Translations under genes and position numbers: made by a program
NCBI GenBank assembly: GCA_963789495.1
Contig: CAWBLP010000013.1
Span: 1 to 64,000 of the forward strand
From: CAWBLP01 sp963789495
GTDB taxonomy: Bacteria; Pseudomonadota; Alphaproteobacteria; Acetobacterales; Acetobacteraceae
DNA length: 64,000 bases
Direction: 5' to 3'
The notes under the pieces: generated by a model
Told to the model about the DNA's origin: nothing
Database searches by the model: none
The model's input: the letters and a program-made list of their open reading frames with translations, nothing else
Shown: piece by piece, positions 36,908 to 45,424 of the stretch
How positions within the stretch are numbered: position 1 is the stretch's first letter
How the letters are laid out: each line of letters begins with the position of its first letter

Positions 36908-37952
36908 GACCCGTTGCGAAAGTCGGCCCCCCGGTCAGCGGTGTCCGGCGCGTTCTCACCGGCGGCGTTTCCCTCACCTGATCAGAACGGTCCGAACCCA
37001 GCTTGCAGGTTCACCAGTCCCGCGATGATGGAGATTTTGGTGTGATGCGTCCCAAGTGGGTTGCGAAACCGCTCAGCAGCGATCCTGAACCGTTTCGTTC
37101 GTCCGATCCGGTGCTCAACCCTGACACGGAATCCACTCAGTCCACGGTTATATGCCTTCTCCTCATCAGTGAGTTTCCCGTTCTTTGGCTTCTTGTATGG
37201 ACATTCCAGGTTCCGATGTTCCTTGTCGTACCCCTGGTACGCACTGTCCGCGTAGAGCCGTGCCTTCCTCGGCAGCTTTGGTCCATTGCGACGGATCGCC
37301 AGGTCATGGTGACTGCCGGGGTGAGAGGGCGAGGCGCTGACGATACGACCATTCCGGGTAACGATGTATTCGGTCTTCACCGTATGGCGCTTCTTCTTGC
37401 CGGAGTAATGCTCTCGCTGTTTGGCGTCCGTGTCAGGACGCTGGATCGGCTGCTCGGTGCAATCGACGATCAGGGCCTCGGCCTCGTTCCGACTGATTTT
37501 GGGCTTCCGTCCAACCCCGATCAGCGGCCGGGCGAGCTTTTCGATCCGCTGGATCGCTCGGCAGATCGCGCTTTTGTTGACGTTGTAGAAGAAGCCCAGG
37601 AACTCCTGGGTGATGTAGCAACGATAATAGATCAGCATGATCAAAAGATGATCTTCCAAACCACCGACGTCCCAGGGGCGGCCGGATTTGGCCTTGTGCA
37701 GCTGAGCTTTCTCCCAGGGGTCCGCGAGTTGCTTCAGCATTTTGTCGAACGTGGCGACGCTGACCCCGGTCAGGCGGACGAAGCTCGTGCTGGCGCGCAA
37801 CCGGGCAGCGGAGAACGGACGGGACATCGGGCCGGTACCTTCATGAAGAAGGTTCTCGACGAATCGAATCGTCCCGTGACCTGTCAAGCTCGGCCGCGCC
37901 GGCTCAGCTCACCGACGGAGAGCCGCTAACGTACTCATTTTCGCAACGGGTC
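36908..37952 (-). mobile_element. IS5-family insertion sequence (1,045 bp)
   Basis: Perfect 14-bp terminal inverted repeats GACCCGTTGCGAAA (36908-36921) and TTTCGCAACGGGTC (37939-37952) flank one transposase gene. The dinucleotide TA stands at both outer sides (36906-36907, 37953-37954), fitting a 2-bp TA target duplication as in the IS427-like group. The element sits inside the second CACAGAGG repeat, close to its right arm. Confidence 0.88.
36982..37827 (-). CDS. IS5-family DDE transposase
   Basis: This is a protein of about 281 residues from ATG 37827 (MSRPFSAARLRAS); the frame also opens at a TTG at 37887. It has an N-terminal helix-turn-helix (GVSVATFDKMLKQL, FLGFFYNVNKSAICRAI) and a DDE core: Asp in LIVDCTEQPIQRP, Asp in ARLYADSAYQGYD, and Glu in RVEHRIGRTKRF. 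The reading frame is intact and both inverted repeats are perfect, so the element may be active. Confidence 0.9.
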   Translation of the reverse strand: MSRPFSAARLRASTSFVRLTGVSVATFDKMLKQLADPWEKAQLHKAKSGRPWDVGGLEDHLLIMLIYYRCYITQEFLGFFYNVNKSAICRAIQRIEKLARPLIGVGRKPKISRNEAEALIVDCTEQPIQRPDTDAKQREHYSGKKKRHTVKTEYIVTRNGRIVSASPSHPGSHHDLAIRRNGPKLPRKARLYADSAYQGYDKEHRNLECPYKKPKNGKLTDEEKAYNRGLSGFRVRVEHRIGRTKRFRIAAERFRNPLGTHHTKISIIAGLVNLQAGFGPF

Positions 37953-37955
37953 TAT

Positions 37956-38014
37956 TCTTCTCTGCGGCTCTCTGTGGCTTTGCTTCTACTCTGCGCCCCC
38001 TGTGTGAAAATCTT
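37956..38014. repeat. CACAGAGG inverted repeat copy 2, right arm
   Basis: TTCTTCTCTGCGGCTCTCTG and the following GTGTGAAAATCTTAC are the reverse complement of the arm at 36785-36840, with a few substitutions. Removing the IS5 element and one TA restores a single arm-core-arm palindrome like that at 33278-33513. Confidence 0.85.
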
Positions 38015-38422
38015 ACTTTCAGGCCCGCCCAGCACTTCGGACCCAACAGGGTTTCCCATCCGGCGCCAGCAAACGACGACGCGATCACCTCGGGGTATCC
38101 AGCCCCGCGGATCGATTGCCGCGCCTGATACCGCCCCAATGGACGCGCCTTGCGCAGCAGCAGCGAACTTCCTTCCAGCGCCTGAGTCCCTGACGAGTCT
38201 GGTGCTCACTGGCGCACCTTCGAGTTGTCGGGTGCGGTCGGGGATTTCGGATAGCGTCCGGCGGTCCGAGTTTCTGGCGTGACGGCCAACGGCGCTTGCC
38301 GCTCCTCCCACGCCAGGAATTCGTCCAGGCGCGTCGGCCCATACACAGGACGACGCTCATCCCCGACACGCTGGCACGATACCGGCATCGTGGCATGATC
38401 GCGCCGGCAAGGGAGCAGCAGG
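38015..38422. other. intergenic stretch upstream of the CocE-type hydrolase
   Basis: About 410 bases have no recognised gene. Short open frames on the minus strand (for example 38085-38396) lack domains. The hydrolase promoter presumably lies near its 3' end; I could not define it. Confidence 0.35.
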
Positions 38423-40231
38423 ATGTCCGTCACCACCCACATGGTCGCCATGCGCGACGCGATTCGCCTCGCCACCGACGTTTATCTGCCGCAAGACGGT
38501 GGAAAATTCCCGGTGATCCTGGAGCGCACCCCCTACGGCCGCGCCGAGACCAGCCGCAGCGAGATCACCGCTGCCGATCGCACTCCCGCCAGCCGCGCCG
38601 CGGTCGCGGCCTGGTTCACCGCGCATGGCTACGTGGTGGTGTTCCAGGACACGCGCGGACGCTACGGCTCGGAAGGCCGGTTCGTGAAATACCTGTCGGA
38701 TGGCGAGGACGGGTTCGACACCTGCGCCTGGCTCACCGCGCAGGACTGGTGCGACGGGCGGATCTGCACCATGGGCCTGTCCTACGCGGCGCATACCCAG
38801 GCGGCGCTGGGCTGCCTCGATCCGCCCGGCCTGGTCGCGCAGGTGCTGGATTGCGGCGGCTTCGCCAATGCCTGGCAGGCCGGCATCCGCCAGTCCGGCG
38901 CGTTCGAAATGAAGCAGGTCACCTGGGCGTTCAAGAACGCCGCCGTGTCGCCGGAGGCGATGGCCGATCCGGTGATGCGCGCCGCCCTGGAATCCGAGGA
39001 CATCCGCGCCTGGTTCACCCGCATGCCATGGAAGCCAGGCCATTCGCCACTGCGCCACCATCCGGACTACGAGGCCTATCTGTTCGAGCAATGGACCCAC
39101 GGCGCCTTCGACACCTTCTGGCAGCAGCTCGGCATCTGGACCGCCGGTTCCTATGAGCGTTACAGCCGCGCCGCCTGCGTGCATATGTCGTCCTGGTGGG
39201 ACCCGTATCCGCTGACGGCGACCAGCAACTACCTCGGTCTGAAACGCGCTGGGCGCGGGCCGCAGCGGCTGATCCTCGGGCCGTGGATGCATGGCGACCG
39301 CAGCGACCGCATGTTCGGCGATGTGGATTTCGGACCCGACGCGCCGCTGGATTCCTGGGCCGGCGACTGGCTCGCCTACCGGCTGCGCTGGTTCGACCAT
39401 GTGGTGAAGGGCGCGCCGCTCGATGAGCCGACGGTGCGGGTGTTCGTGATGGGCGGCGGGTCCGGCCGGCGCGATGCGGCGGGGCATCTGGATCATGGTG
39501 GGCGCTGGATTTCCGGCACGGACTGGCCGCTGCCGGACACTGCGTTCGTGCCCTACCACCTGCATGGCGACGGACGCCTGGGCCCGGCCGCGCCGGCGGA
39601 CGGTGCGGCGCCGCTGAGCTATGATTTCGATCCGGCGCGTCCCGTGCCGACGATTGGCGGCGCGATGAGCAGCCTGGAGCCGGTGGCGAGCGCCGGAAGC
39701 TGGGACCAGGTGGAGAGCCCGGCCTTCTTCGGCTGCACGCCGCCTTATCTGCCGCTGGCCACGCGGCCGGATGTGCTGGTGTTTCAGACCGAGCCGTTAT
39801 CCGAGGCGGTGCAGGTGGTGGGACCGATCGAGGCCGAACTGTTCGTGGCGACGGACGGGCCGGATACCGACTTCACGGCGAAGCTGATCGACGTGCATCC
39901 GGCCTCGGCCGATTATCCGCGCGGCTATGCGATGATCCTGACCGACGGGATCATCCGGCTGCGTTACGCCGAGGACCCGGCGCAGCCGCGGCTGCGCCAG
40001 CCCGGCGAGATCGTGCGGGTGCGGATCACGCTGTTTCCGACGGCGAATTTGTTTCTGCCGGGGCATCGCATCCGGCTGGATGTGTCGTCGAGCAACTTTC
40101 CCAAGTTCGATGTCAATCCGAATACCGGCGAGGCGGAGGGGCGGGCATTGCGGAAACGCGTTGCTGTGAACACGGTGTTTGTCGATGCGGCGCGGCCCAG
40201 TCGGGTGGTGCTGCCGGTGCTGGCGCGGTAG
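38423..40231 (+). CDS. CocE/NonD family hydrolase
   Basis: This 602-residue protein resembles X-Pro dipeptidyl-peptidase/cocaine esterase (S15). The N-terminal alpha/beta domain has ATDVYLPQDGGKFPVIL, VFQDTRGRYGSEG, and the nucleophile in TMGLSYAAHTQ. The C-terminal jelly-roll domain (IEAELFVATDGPDTDFTAKL, LFLPGHRIRLDVSSSNFP) completes the family layout. It hydrolyses esters, amides or acyl-amino acids; substrate unknown. GGAGCAGCAGG precedes ATG 38423. Confidence 0.92.
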   Translation: MSVTTHMVAMRDAIRLATDVYLPQDGGKFPVILERTPYGRAETSRSEITAADRTPASRAAVAAWFTAHGYVVVFQDTRGRYGSEGRFVKYLSDGEDGFDTCAWLTAQDWCDGRICTMGLSYAAHTQAALGCLDPPGLVAQVLDCGGFANAWQAGIRQSGAFEMKQVTWAFKNAAVSPEAMADPVMRAALESEDIRAWFTRMPWKPGHSPLRHHPDYEAYLFEQWTHGAFDTFWQQLGIWTAGSYERYSRAACVHMSSWWDPYPLTATSNYLGLKRAGRGPQRLILGPWMHGDRSDRMFGDVDFGPDAPLDSWAGDWLAYRLRWFDHVVKGAPLDEPTVRVFVMGGGSGRRDAAGHLDHGGRWISGTDWPLPDTAFVPYHLHGDGRLGPAAPADGAAPLSYDFDPARPVPTIGGAMSSLEPVASAGSWDQVESPAFFGCTPPYLPLATRPDVLVFQTEPLSEAVQVVGPIEAELFVATDGPDTDFTAKLIDVHPASADYPRGYAMILTDGIIRLRYAEDPAQPRLRQPGEIVRVRITLFPTANLFLPGHRIRLDVSSSNFPKFDVNPNTGEAEGRALRKRVAVNTVFVDAARPSRVVLPVLAR

Positions 40232-40235
40232 GCGT

Positions 40236-40472
40236 CGGGGCGTTGCCCCGAACCCCACCAGGAGGCTTTGCCCCCTGGCCCTCCAGCAAAGGCTCAGCCT
40301 TTGCAATCGGATTCGGTTTGGGGTGGGGAGGGGGCGCGGCGGTCCCGGACCTTGGCGACATCGCGGAATGGCCCCCTCCCCACCCCAAACGGAGTCGGTT
40401 CCAAGGGCCGGGCCCTTGGCGGGGATGCAAGGGGCAGCGCCCCTTGCTGGGGGTTTGGGGGCAACGCCCCCG
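40236..40472. repeat. 237-bp nested palindromic intergenic repeat, copy 2
   Basis: It has the same length and hairpin order as the copy at 17019. The outer ends CGGGGCGTTGCCCCGAACCCC and GGGGTTTGGGGGCAACGCCCC are complementary, and flanking GCGT/ACGC lengthens the stem. The long arms GGTTTGGGGTGGGGAGGGGGC and GCCCCCTCCCCACCCCAAAC pair with the two long-arm differences compensated relative to copy 1. It starts five bases after the hydrolase stop and ends 14 bases before the convergent PhyH stop. Confidence 0.87.
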
Positions 40473-40486
40473 ACGCTTGCCTTCGC

Positions 40487-41341
40487 TCAGATCCCGACAT
40501 TGCCCGACCGGCGGCGTGCGGCCAGCAGCTTGTTGGACTCGAAGAACTGTTCCACCGCCGCAGCATGCGCCGCCCGTGCTGCGGCATCGAAATCCCCCGC
40601 CGGTCGCGGTTCCAGGTCGAAATGACCGTACTCGTCCCGCCCGCGCACCAGGGCCGCCGTCACGCGCATGTCGTTGACCAGGTGGCATTGCGGCGGGATG
40701 TAGCTGACCCCGATCCCGATGCGGCGCTGCTCGCTGCGGTTCGGGTCCGATGCATGCACGATATGGGTGTGGTGCAGCGAGATCTGCCCGGCCTTCAGCG
40801 GCATCATCACGTAGTTCGTATAGTCCAGCTTGTGGTCGATGGTCTGGCCACGCGACAGCAGATTGCCTTGCGTCGCGGTGTCCTTGTGCGGGCGCTGGCC
40901 GATCACCTGGCTGCCGGGGATGATCTTGATGCAGCCCATCTCCGGCGTCGCATCGGTCAGTGCGATCCAGGCGGTGATCTGCTCGTACGGCTCCAGCCCG
41001 AAATAGGTGCCGTCCTGATGCCAGGACACGTGCGACGGCTCGCCGGGTTCCTTCAGCCAGGAGGTCAGGTGGTAGATCAGGATGTTCGGCCCGATCAGGC
41101 TCTCCACCGCATCCAGCACCTTCGGATGGCGCACCAGCTCGTCCATCCAGGTGAACAGCAGATGCGATTTGGATCGCACCAGGTTGGGCAGCTTGCCGAA
41201 CGTATCGCCTTGCGCGCGCTCGAATTCCTCCAACCGGCCGCGGAAATAGCGGACCTCCTCCGGTGTCAGGCAATCGACCGGGAACAGGAATCCGTCGCGT
41301 TGATACTGCGCGACCTGGGCGGGCGACAGGCTGGCTGGCAT
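40487..41341 (-). CDS. phytanoyl-CoA dioxygenase (PhyH) family protein
   Basis: This is a protein of about 284 residues from ATG 41341 (MPASLSPAQVAQYQRDGF), with AAAGG upstream. The 2-oxoglutarate oxygenase triad is visible: His and Asp in VSWHQDGTYFGLEP and a distal His in ISLHHTHIVHASDPN, with Arg in EQRRIGIGVSYIP. It is only distantly similar to the PhyH protein at 6535. The substrate is unknown. The long upstream open frame to 41560 is not conserved. Confidence 0.88.
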   Translation of the reverse strand: MPASLSPAQVAQYQRDGFLFPVDCLTPEEVRYFRGRLEEFERAQGDTFGKLPNLVRSKSHLLFTWMDELVRHPKVLDAVESLIGPNILIYHLTSWLKEPGEPSHVSWHQDGTYFGLEPYEQITAWIALTDATPEMGCIKIIPGSQVIGQRPHKDTATQGNLLSRGQTIDHKLDYTNYVMMPLKAGQISLHHTHIVHASDPNRSEQRRIGIGVSYIPPQCHLVNDMRVTAALVRGRDEYGHFDLEPRPAGDFDAAARAAHAAAVEQFFESNKLLAARRRSGNVGI

Positions 41342-41769
41342 GGCGGAGCCTTTCCGAGACGAACGATCCTTCGCGAGCGACTCTGGCGATGCAGAACGCC
41401 GGCCGCAAGCCGCGATGTCGCGGGCTGCTGCTGCTGATCGCGACGCGAGGCCCATCCAGCAAGCCGTGGTGGGCCGCCCTTCGCCGGCCATGACGGTGTT
41501 CCTTGGCCGGCGACCACGGGTAAGACCTGTTTCGGTGTCGGCGCAGGACGCGTGTCGCACGGCCCACGGGTCCGGCTGCCTTGCGGGCCTCGCTCCGACG
41601 AGCTCCCCAGCAGTGCGGGCGACGGATCATGCTGGCGGAATCGGCGCCGGCATGCGATTCAGGTGAGCCCAGCTTCGCTTTCTATCTCGCCAGGGGTTGA
41701 CCGGCGCAGCCCAGGCGACACTGTCGCGCCCTGCAGCCGGCTTTGCGGATTGCAAGCGACGGAGGTTCC
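41342..41769. other. divergent intergenic region between PhyH and mlrC
   Basis: About 430 bases contain overlapping open frames without domains. It must hold promoters for both flanking genes. I see no strong boxes, hairpins or repeats. Confidence 0.35.
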
Positions 41770-43239
41770 ATGCGCCTGTTCAGCGCCACCATTGCCACCG
41801 AGACCAATACATTTTCACCATTGCCGACCAGCCTGGCCGCCTTTCAGGAGTGCGTCTTCCTGCGCCCCGGTGAGCATCCGTCCGAAACGCCGCTGATGTG
41901 CACCGCACCGCTATGGGTTGCGCGGCGCCGCGCCGCTGCCGAAGGATTCACGCTGATCGAGGGAAGCTGCTTCGCCGCCAGCCCGGCCGGCACCACCAAT
42001 CGTGCCGATTACGAACTCATGCGCGACGAGATCCTGGCGCAGGTGAAAGCCGCACTCCCGCTGGATGGCGTGCTGCTCGGCCTGCACGGCGCCATGGTCG
42101 CGCGCGGCTATGACGATGTCGAAGGTGATGTGATCGAACGCGTGCGCAGCCTGGTGGGACCGGACTGCGTCATCGGCGTGGAGCTGGACCCGCACTGCCA
42201 TCTCACCCTGAAACGCGTGCGGCTTTCCGACATCATCATCCTGTACAAGGAGTTTCCCCACACCGACGTGGTGGAGCGCGCCGAGGATCTGCTCACCCTG
42301 GTGCTGGGTACTATCCGCAAGCAGATCCGGCCGGTGACGTCGCTGTACGATTGCCGGCAGATCGGATCCTATCCGACCACAGTGCCGCTGATGCGCGACT
42401 TCGTCGACAGGACCGCCGCGATGGAAGGCAAGGACGGCGTCCTTTCCATTTCGATCGGCCATTGTTTTCCCTACGCCGACGTGGCCGAACTCGGCGGCCG
42501 CATCCTGGTGATCACCGACGCCGACAAGGCGAAGGCGGATCGTCTGGCGACCGAGATCGGCGAGGAGTTCGTCACCATGCGCGACCGTACCGCGCCCGAA
42601 TACCTGACGATCGAGGAAGGCATCGCCGCGACGCTTGCCTGCAACGACAGTCCGGTGGTGATGGCCGATCCCGCCGACAATGCCGGCGGCGGTGCGCCGA
42701 CCGACAACACCACGATCCTGCGCCATCTGATCGAGAGCGACATCCAGAATGCCGCGATCGGTCCGATCTGGGACCCCGTCGCGGTACGGCTTTGCTTCGA
42801 TGCAGGTGAGGGCGAGCATTTTCCGCTGCGCTTCGGTGGCAAGATCGGCCCCACATCAGGCACACCGATCGATGCGAACGTCACCGTCACCGCCGTGAAG
42901 CGCCATTGCTGGCAGAGCTTCGGCCCCACCCAGGTGCCGCTCGGAGATTGCGCAGCCGTAAAGATCGGCGGCCTGGAAGTGGTGCTGATCTCCAACCGGA
43001 CCCAGGCGCTGGGATTGGAACTGTTCCGTAACCTCGGCATCGAACCAACCGAGCGCAAACTGGTGGTGGTCAAATCCACCAACCATTTCATGGCGGCGTT
43101 CGGGCCCATCGCGCGCCAGGTGATCTACGTCGATTCCGACGGGCCGCTGAGCCGCGACTATCGTCGGATTCCCTATACCAAGGTGCAGCGCCCGATCTGG
43201 CCGCTCGATACGGAAACCAATCCCGGACTGATCCTGTAA
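41770..43239 (+). CDS. mlrC: M81-family metallopeptidase (MlrC-like)
   Basis: This 489-residue protein has an N-terminal DUF1485-type domain (ATETNTFSPLPTSLAAF, LLGLHGAMVARGYDDVEGD, GVELDPHCHLT with likely metal ligands, YKEFPHTD) and a C-terminal MlrC_C domain (VVMADPADNAGGGAPTDNT, VVKSTNHFMAAFGPIA). MlrC was named for the last step of microcystin breakdown, but most homologues are likely general peptidases or amidohydrolases. ATG 41770 follows GGAGG; the frame opens earlier at 41743. Confidence 0.9.
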   Translation: MRLFSATIATETNTFSPLPTSLAAFQECVFLRPGEHPSETPLMCTAPLWVARRRAAAEGFTLIEGSCFAASPAGTTNRADYELMRDEILAQVKAALPLDGVLLGLHGAMVARGYDDVEGDVIERVRSLVGPDCVIGVELDPHCHLTLKRVRLSDIIILYKEFPHTDVVERAEDLLTLVLGTIRKQIRPVTSLYDCRQIGSYPTTVPLMRDFVDRTAAMEGKDGVLSISIGHCFPYADVAELGGRILVITDADKAKADRLATEIGEEFVTMRDRTAPEYLTIEEGIAATLACNDSPVVMADPADNAGGGAPTDNTTILRHLIESDIQNAAIGPIWDPVAVRLCFDAGEGEHFPLRFGGKIGPTSGTPIDANVTVTAVKRHCWQSFGPTQVPLGDCAAVKIGGLEVVLISNRTQALGLELFRNLGIEPTERKLVVVKSTNHFMAAFGPIARQVIYVDSDGPLSRDYRRIPYTKVQRPIWPLDTETNPGLIL

Positions 43240-43243
43240 TCCC

Positions 43244-43789
43244 ATGCCATACGCCATCACGCTTCGGCTCGATGCCGACTCCGCCGGGCGCGTCGAGGCC
43301 ATGTGGGCCGCGCTGGCGGAGAAGGGGATCTCAGCCAGCATGCGGCGCCTCGGCTATGCGCCGCACGTAACGCTCGCGGTCTATCCGGACACCGCTCCGG
43401 CCCCGGCCCTGTCCGATGCGGTGCGCCGCCTGGCCGCCAACTGGACGATCCTGCCTCTGGCCTGCCCGGCTTTGGGGCTGTTTCCCGATCCGCCCGCGAC
43501 ATTGTTCGTGATGGCGACTGCAACCGAGGCCCTGTTGCAACGCCAGGCCAGCCTGTGCGCCGCGCTGCCGGACCATCCGCCGGCCGCCCATTACCAACCC
43601 GGTAGCTGGCTGCCGCATATCACCCTCGCCGACGACCTGGCAGCGAACCGCGCGGCGGCGGCGGTGAGTGCCACCATGGCAAACTTCACCGGTTTCACAG
43701 CGAAACTTGCAGGCGTCGATCTTCTGCGCTTTCGTCCGGTTAAAATACTGTGGCAGACGACACTGGAGCCTGCCGACACGGCAATGTGA
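43244..43789 (+). CDS. 2H phosphoesterase (2'-5' RNA ligase-like)
   Basis: This 181-residue protein has the two HxT/S motifs of the 2H superfamily: APHVTLAVYP near residue 42 and LPHITLADDL near residue 125. Members cleave or ligate 2',3'-cyclic phosphates or related nucleotides. It starts four bases after the mlrC stop, so the two are probably co-transcribed. Role unknown. Confidence 0.82.
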   Translation: MPYAITLRLDADSAGRVEAMWAALAEKGISASMRRLGYAPHVTLAVYPDTAPAPALSDAVRRLAANWTILPLACPALGLFPDPPATLFVMATATEALLQRQASLCAALPDHPPAAHYQPGSWLPHITLADDLAANRAAAAVSATMANFTGFTAKLAGVDLLRFRPVKILWQTTLEPADTAM

Positions 43790-43846
43790 GCTTGCACTTT
43801 CCCGTCGGCGCCCAGCTATCGCATCTGCATAGCCGGAGATGGGCGC

Positions 43847-44431
43847 ATGACCAAGCCGAGTGTGACACGACGCGGCCTGCTCGGGGGAACTGCAACGATC
43901 GCGCTGGCGCCGATTGCCCATGCGGATGACGCGGCACCGGCGAACGGTGCACAGCCGCGGACCTCCGATCGGTTGGATATCGTGCTGCAGGTCAACGACA
44001 TGCAACTTCCCCTGCGCGTGGAGTCGCGCACGTCGCTGCTCGATGCGTTGCGGGAACAGGCCGGCATGACCGGTACGAAGAAGGGCTGTGACCGCGGCTC
44101 CTGCGGTGCCTGCACCGTGCATGTCGACGGCCGGCGCGTCGTGTCCTGTCTCACCCTGGCCGCCCGCTGCCAGGGCAAGGCGATCACCACCATCGAAGGC
44201 CTGGCATCCGGCGGAACATTGCATCCGGTTCAGGCGGCATTCCTGGAGCAGGACGGATTGCAGTGCGGCTATTGCACGCCCGGACAGATCATGTCCGCCG
44301 TTGCGTTGATCCGGGAAGGCCACGCCAGCTCGGACGACGAAATCCGCGAATGGATGAGCGGCAATATCTGCCGCTGCGGCGCCTATCCCAACATCGTCGC
44401 CGCCATCCGCGACGTCGCACGGGAAGGCTGA
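43847..44431 (+). CDS. paoA: aldehyde oxidoreductase [2Fe-2S] subunit
   Basis: This 194-residue protein has a twin-arginine signal (TRRGLLGGTATIALAPIAHA), so the complex is periplasmic. The plant-type [2Fe-2S] ligands are in KKGCDRGSCGACTVHV and VVSCLTL. The helical second-cluster ligands are in QCGYCTPGQIM and NICRCGAYPNI. It is the small electron-transfer subunit of the PaoABC molybdenum enzyme that oxidises aromatic and other aldehydes. Three genes follow with 3-12 base gaps. Confidence 0.95.
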   Translation: MTKPSVTRRGLLGGTATIALAPIAHADDAAPANGAQPRTSDRLDIVLQVNDMQLPLRVESRTSLLDALREQAGMTGTKKGCDRGSCGACTVHVDGRRVVSCLTLAARCQGKAITTIEGLASGGTLHPVQAAFLEQDGLQCGYCTPGQIMSAVALIREGHASSDDEIREWMSGNICRCGAYPNIVAAIRDVAREG

Positions 44432-44434
44432 GCC

Positions 44435-45412
44435 ATGCAGTCGTTCCAGTTGCTGCAACCCGCCAGCATCGATGCGGCGGTCGCGGCCGGCAGCGGCGAT
44501 GGTGCCCGCTACATCGCCGGCGGCACCGATCTGCTGCAGCTCATGAAGGACAATGTGGAGACAGCCGATCGCCTGGTCGATCTGGAGGCGATATCACTGA
44601 CCCGCATCGCGCTCGATGCCAACACGCTTCGTCTGGAAGCGATGGCACGGATGAGCGACGTCGCCGCGCACGCAGCGGTGCGGGAGCGGTTTCCGGTGAT
44701 CAGCCAGGCGTTGCTGGCCTCCGCCTCGCCGCAGATCCGCAACATGGGGACGATGGGCGGCAATCTGCTGCAGCGCACGCGGTGCGGGTATTTTCGTGAC
44801 ACCGGTTTCGCCTGCAACAAACGAGTCCCCGGGTCGGGCTGTCCCGCCATTGCCGGCGAAAATCGCATGCTGGCGATCCTGGGCACCAGTCCGCACTGCA
44901 TCGCCTCGCATCCCTCCGACCTTGCGGTGGCCTTGCTGGCGCTGGATGCGGTGGTGGAACTGCGCGGCGTGGATGGCGCACAGCGCACGCTGCCGATCGG
45001 CGAGTTTCACCGTGTGCCAGGCGATACGCCGCAGACCGATACCAATCTGGCGCCGCATGAAATGATCACCGCGATCCTGGTGCCGCAGAGCGCCGCGGCC
45101 CGGCGGTCGCACTACCTCAAGGTGCGCGATCGCGCGAGTTTCGAATTCGCCCTGGTGTCGGCCGCGGTGGCGCTGGACGTGCAAGCCGGCACGATCCGCG
45201 ACGTGCGCGTGGCCGCCGGTGGCGTCGGTACCAAGCCGTGGCGGCTGCCGGAAGTCGAAGCCGTGCTGCGCGACAAAAAGCTGACCGATCAGGCATTGCG
45301 CGATGCGGCGGCGCAGGCCGGGCAGGGGGCACGGCCGGAATCGCAGAACGGCTTCAAACAGGTGCTGCTGCGCCGCACCGTGCTGCGCGCGTTGCAGATC
45401 GTGTCGGCGTAG
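44435..45412 (+). CDS. paoB: aldehyde oxidoreductase FAD-binding subunit
   Basis: This is a 325-residue FAD protein of the xanthine dehydrogenase family. The FAD motif is YIAGGTDLLQLM, followed by RNMGTMGGNLLQRTRC. The Cys set in RCGYFRDTGFACNKRVPGSG and CPAIAG matches the extra [4Fe-4S] cluster known in PaoB. It starts three bases after the paoA stop. It lacks a signal peptide, as expected if the complex is exported by the Tat signal of PaoA. Confidence 0.94.
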   Translation: MQSFQLLQPASIDAAVAAGSGDGARYIAGGTDLLQLMKDNVETADRLVDLEAISLTRIALDANTLRLEAMARMSDVAAHAAVRERFPVISQALLASASPQIRNMGTMGGNLLQRTRCGYFRDTGFACNKRVPGSGCPAIAGENRMLAILGTSPHCIASHPSDLAVALLALDAVVELRGVDGAQRTLPIGEFHRVPGDTPQTDTNLAPHEMITAILVPQSAAARRSHYLKVRDRASFEFALVSAAVALDVQAGTIRDVRVAAGGVGTKPWRLPEVEAVLRDKKLTDQALRDAAAQAGQGARPESQNGFKQVLLRRTVLRALQIVSA

Positions 45413-45424
45413 GGGATCGGACGG

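Noticed and set aside
37882..37887. TTGACA on the minus strand before the IS5 transposase, which might be a -35 box or a TTG start.
   Set aside because: No -10 box at the right distance and no ribosome site for the TTG; left as an uncertain start note only.
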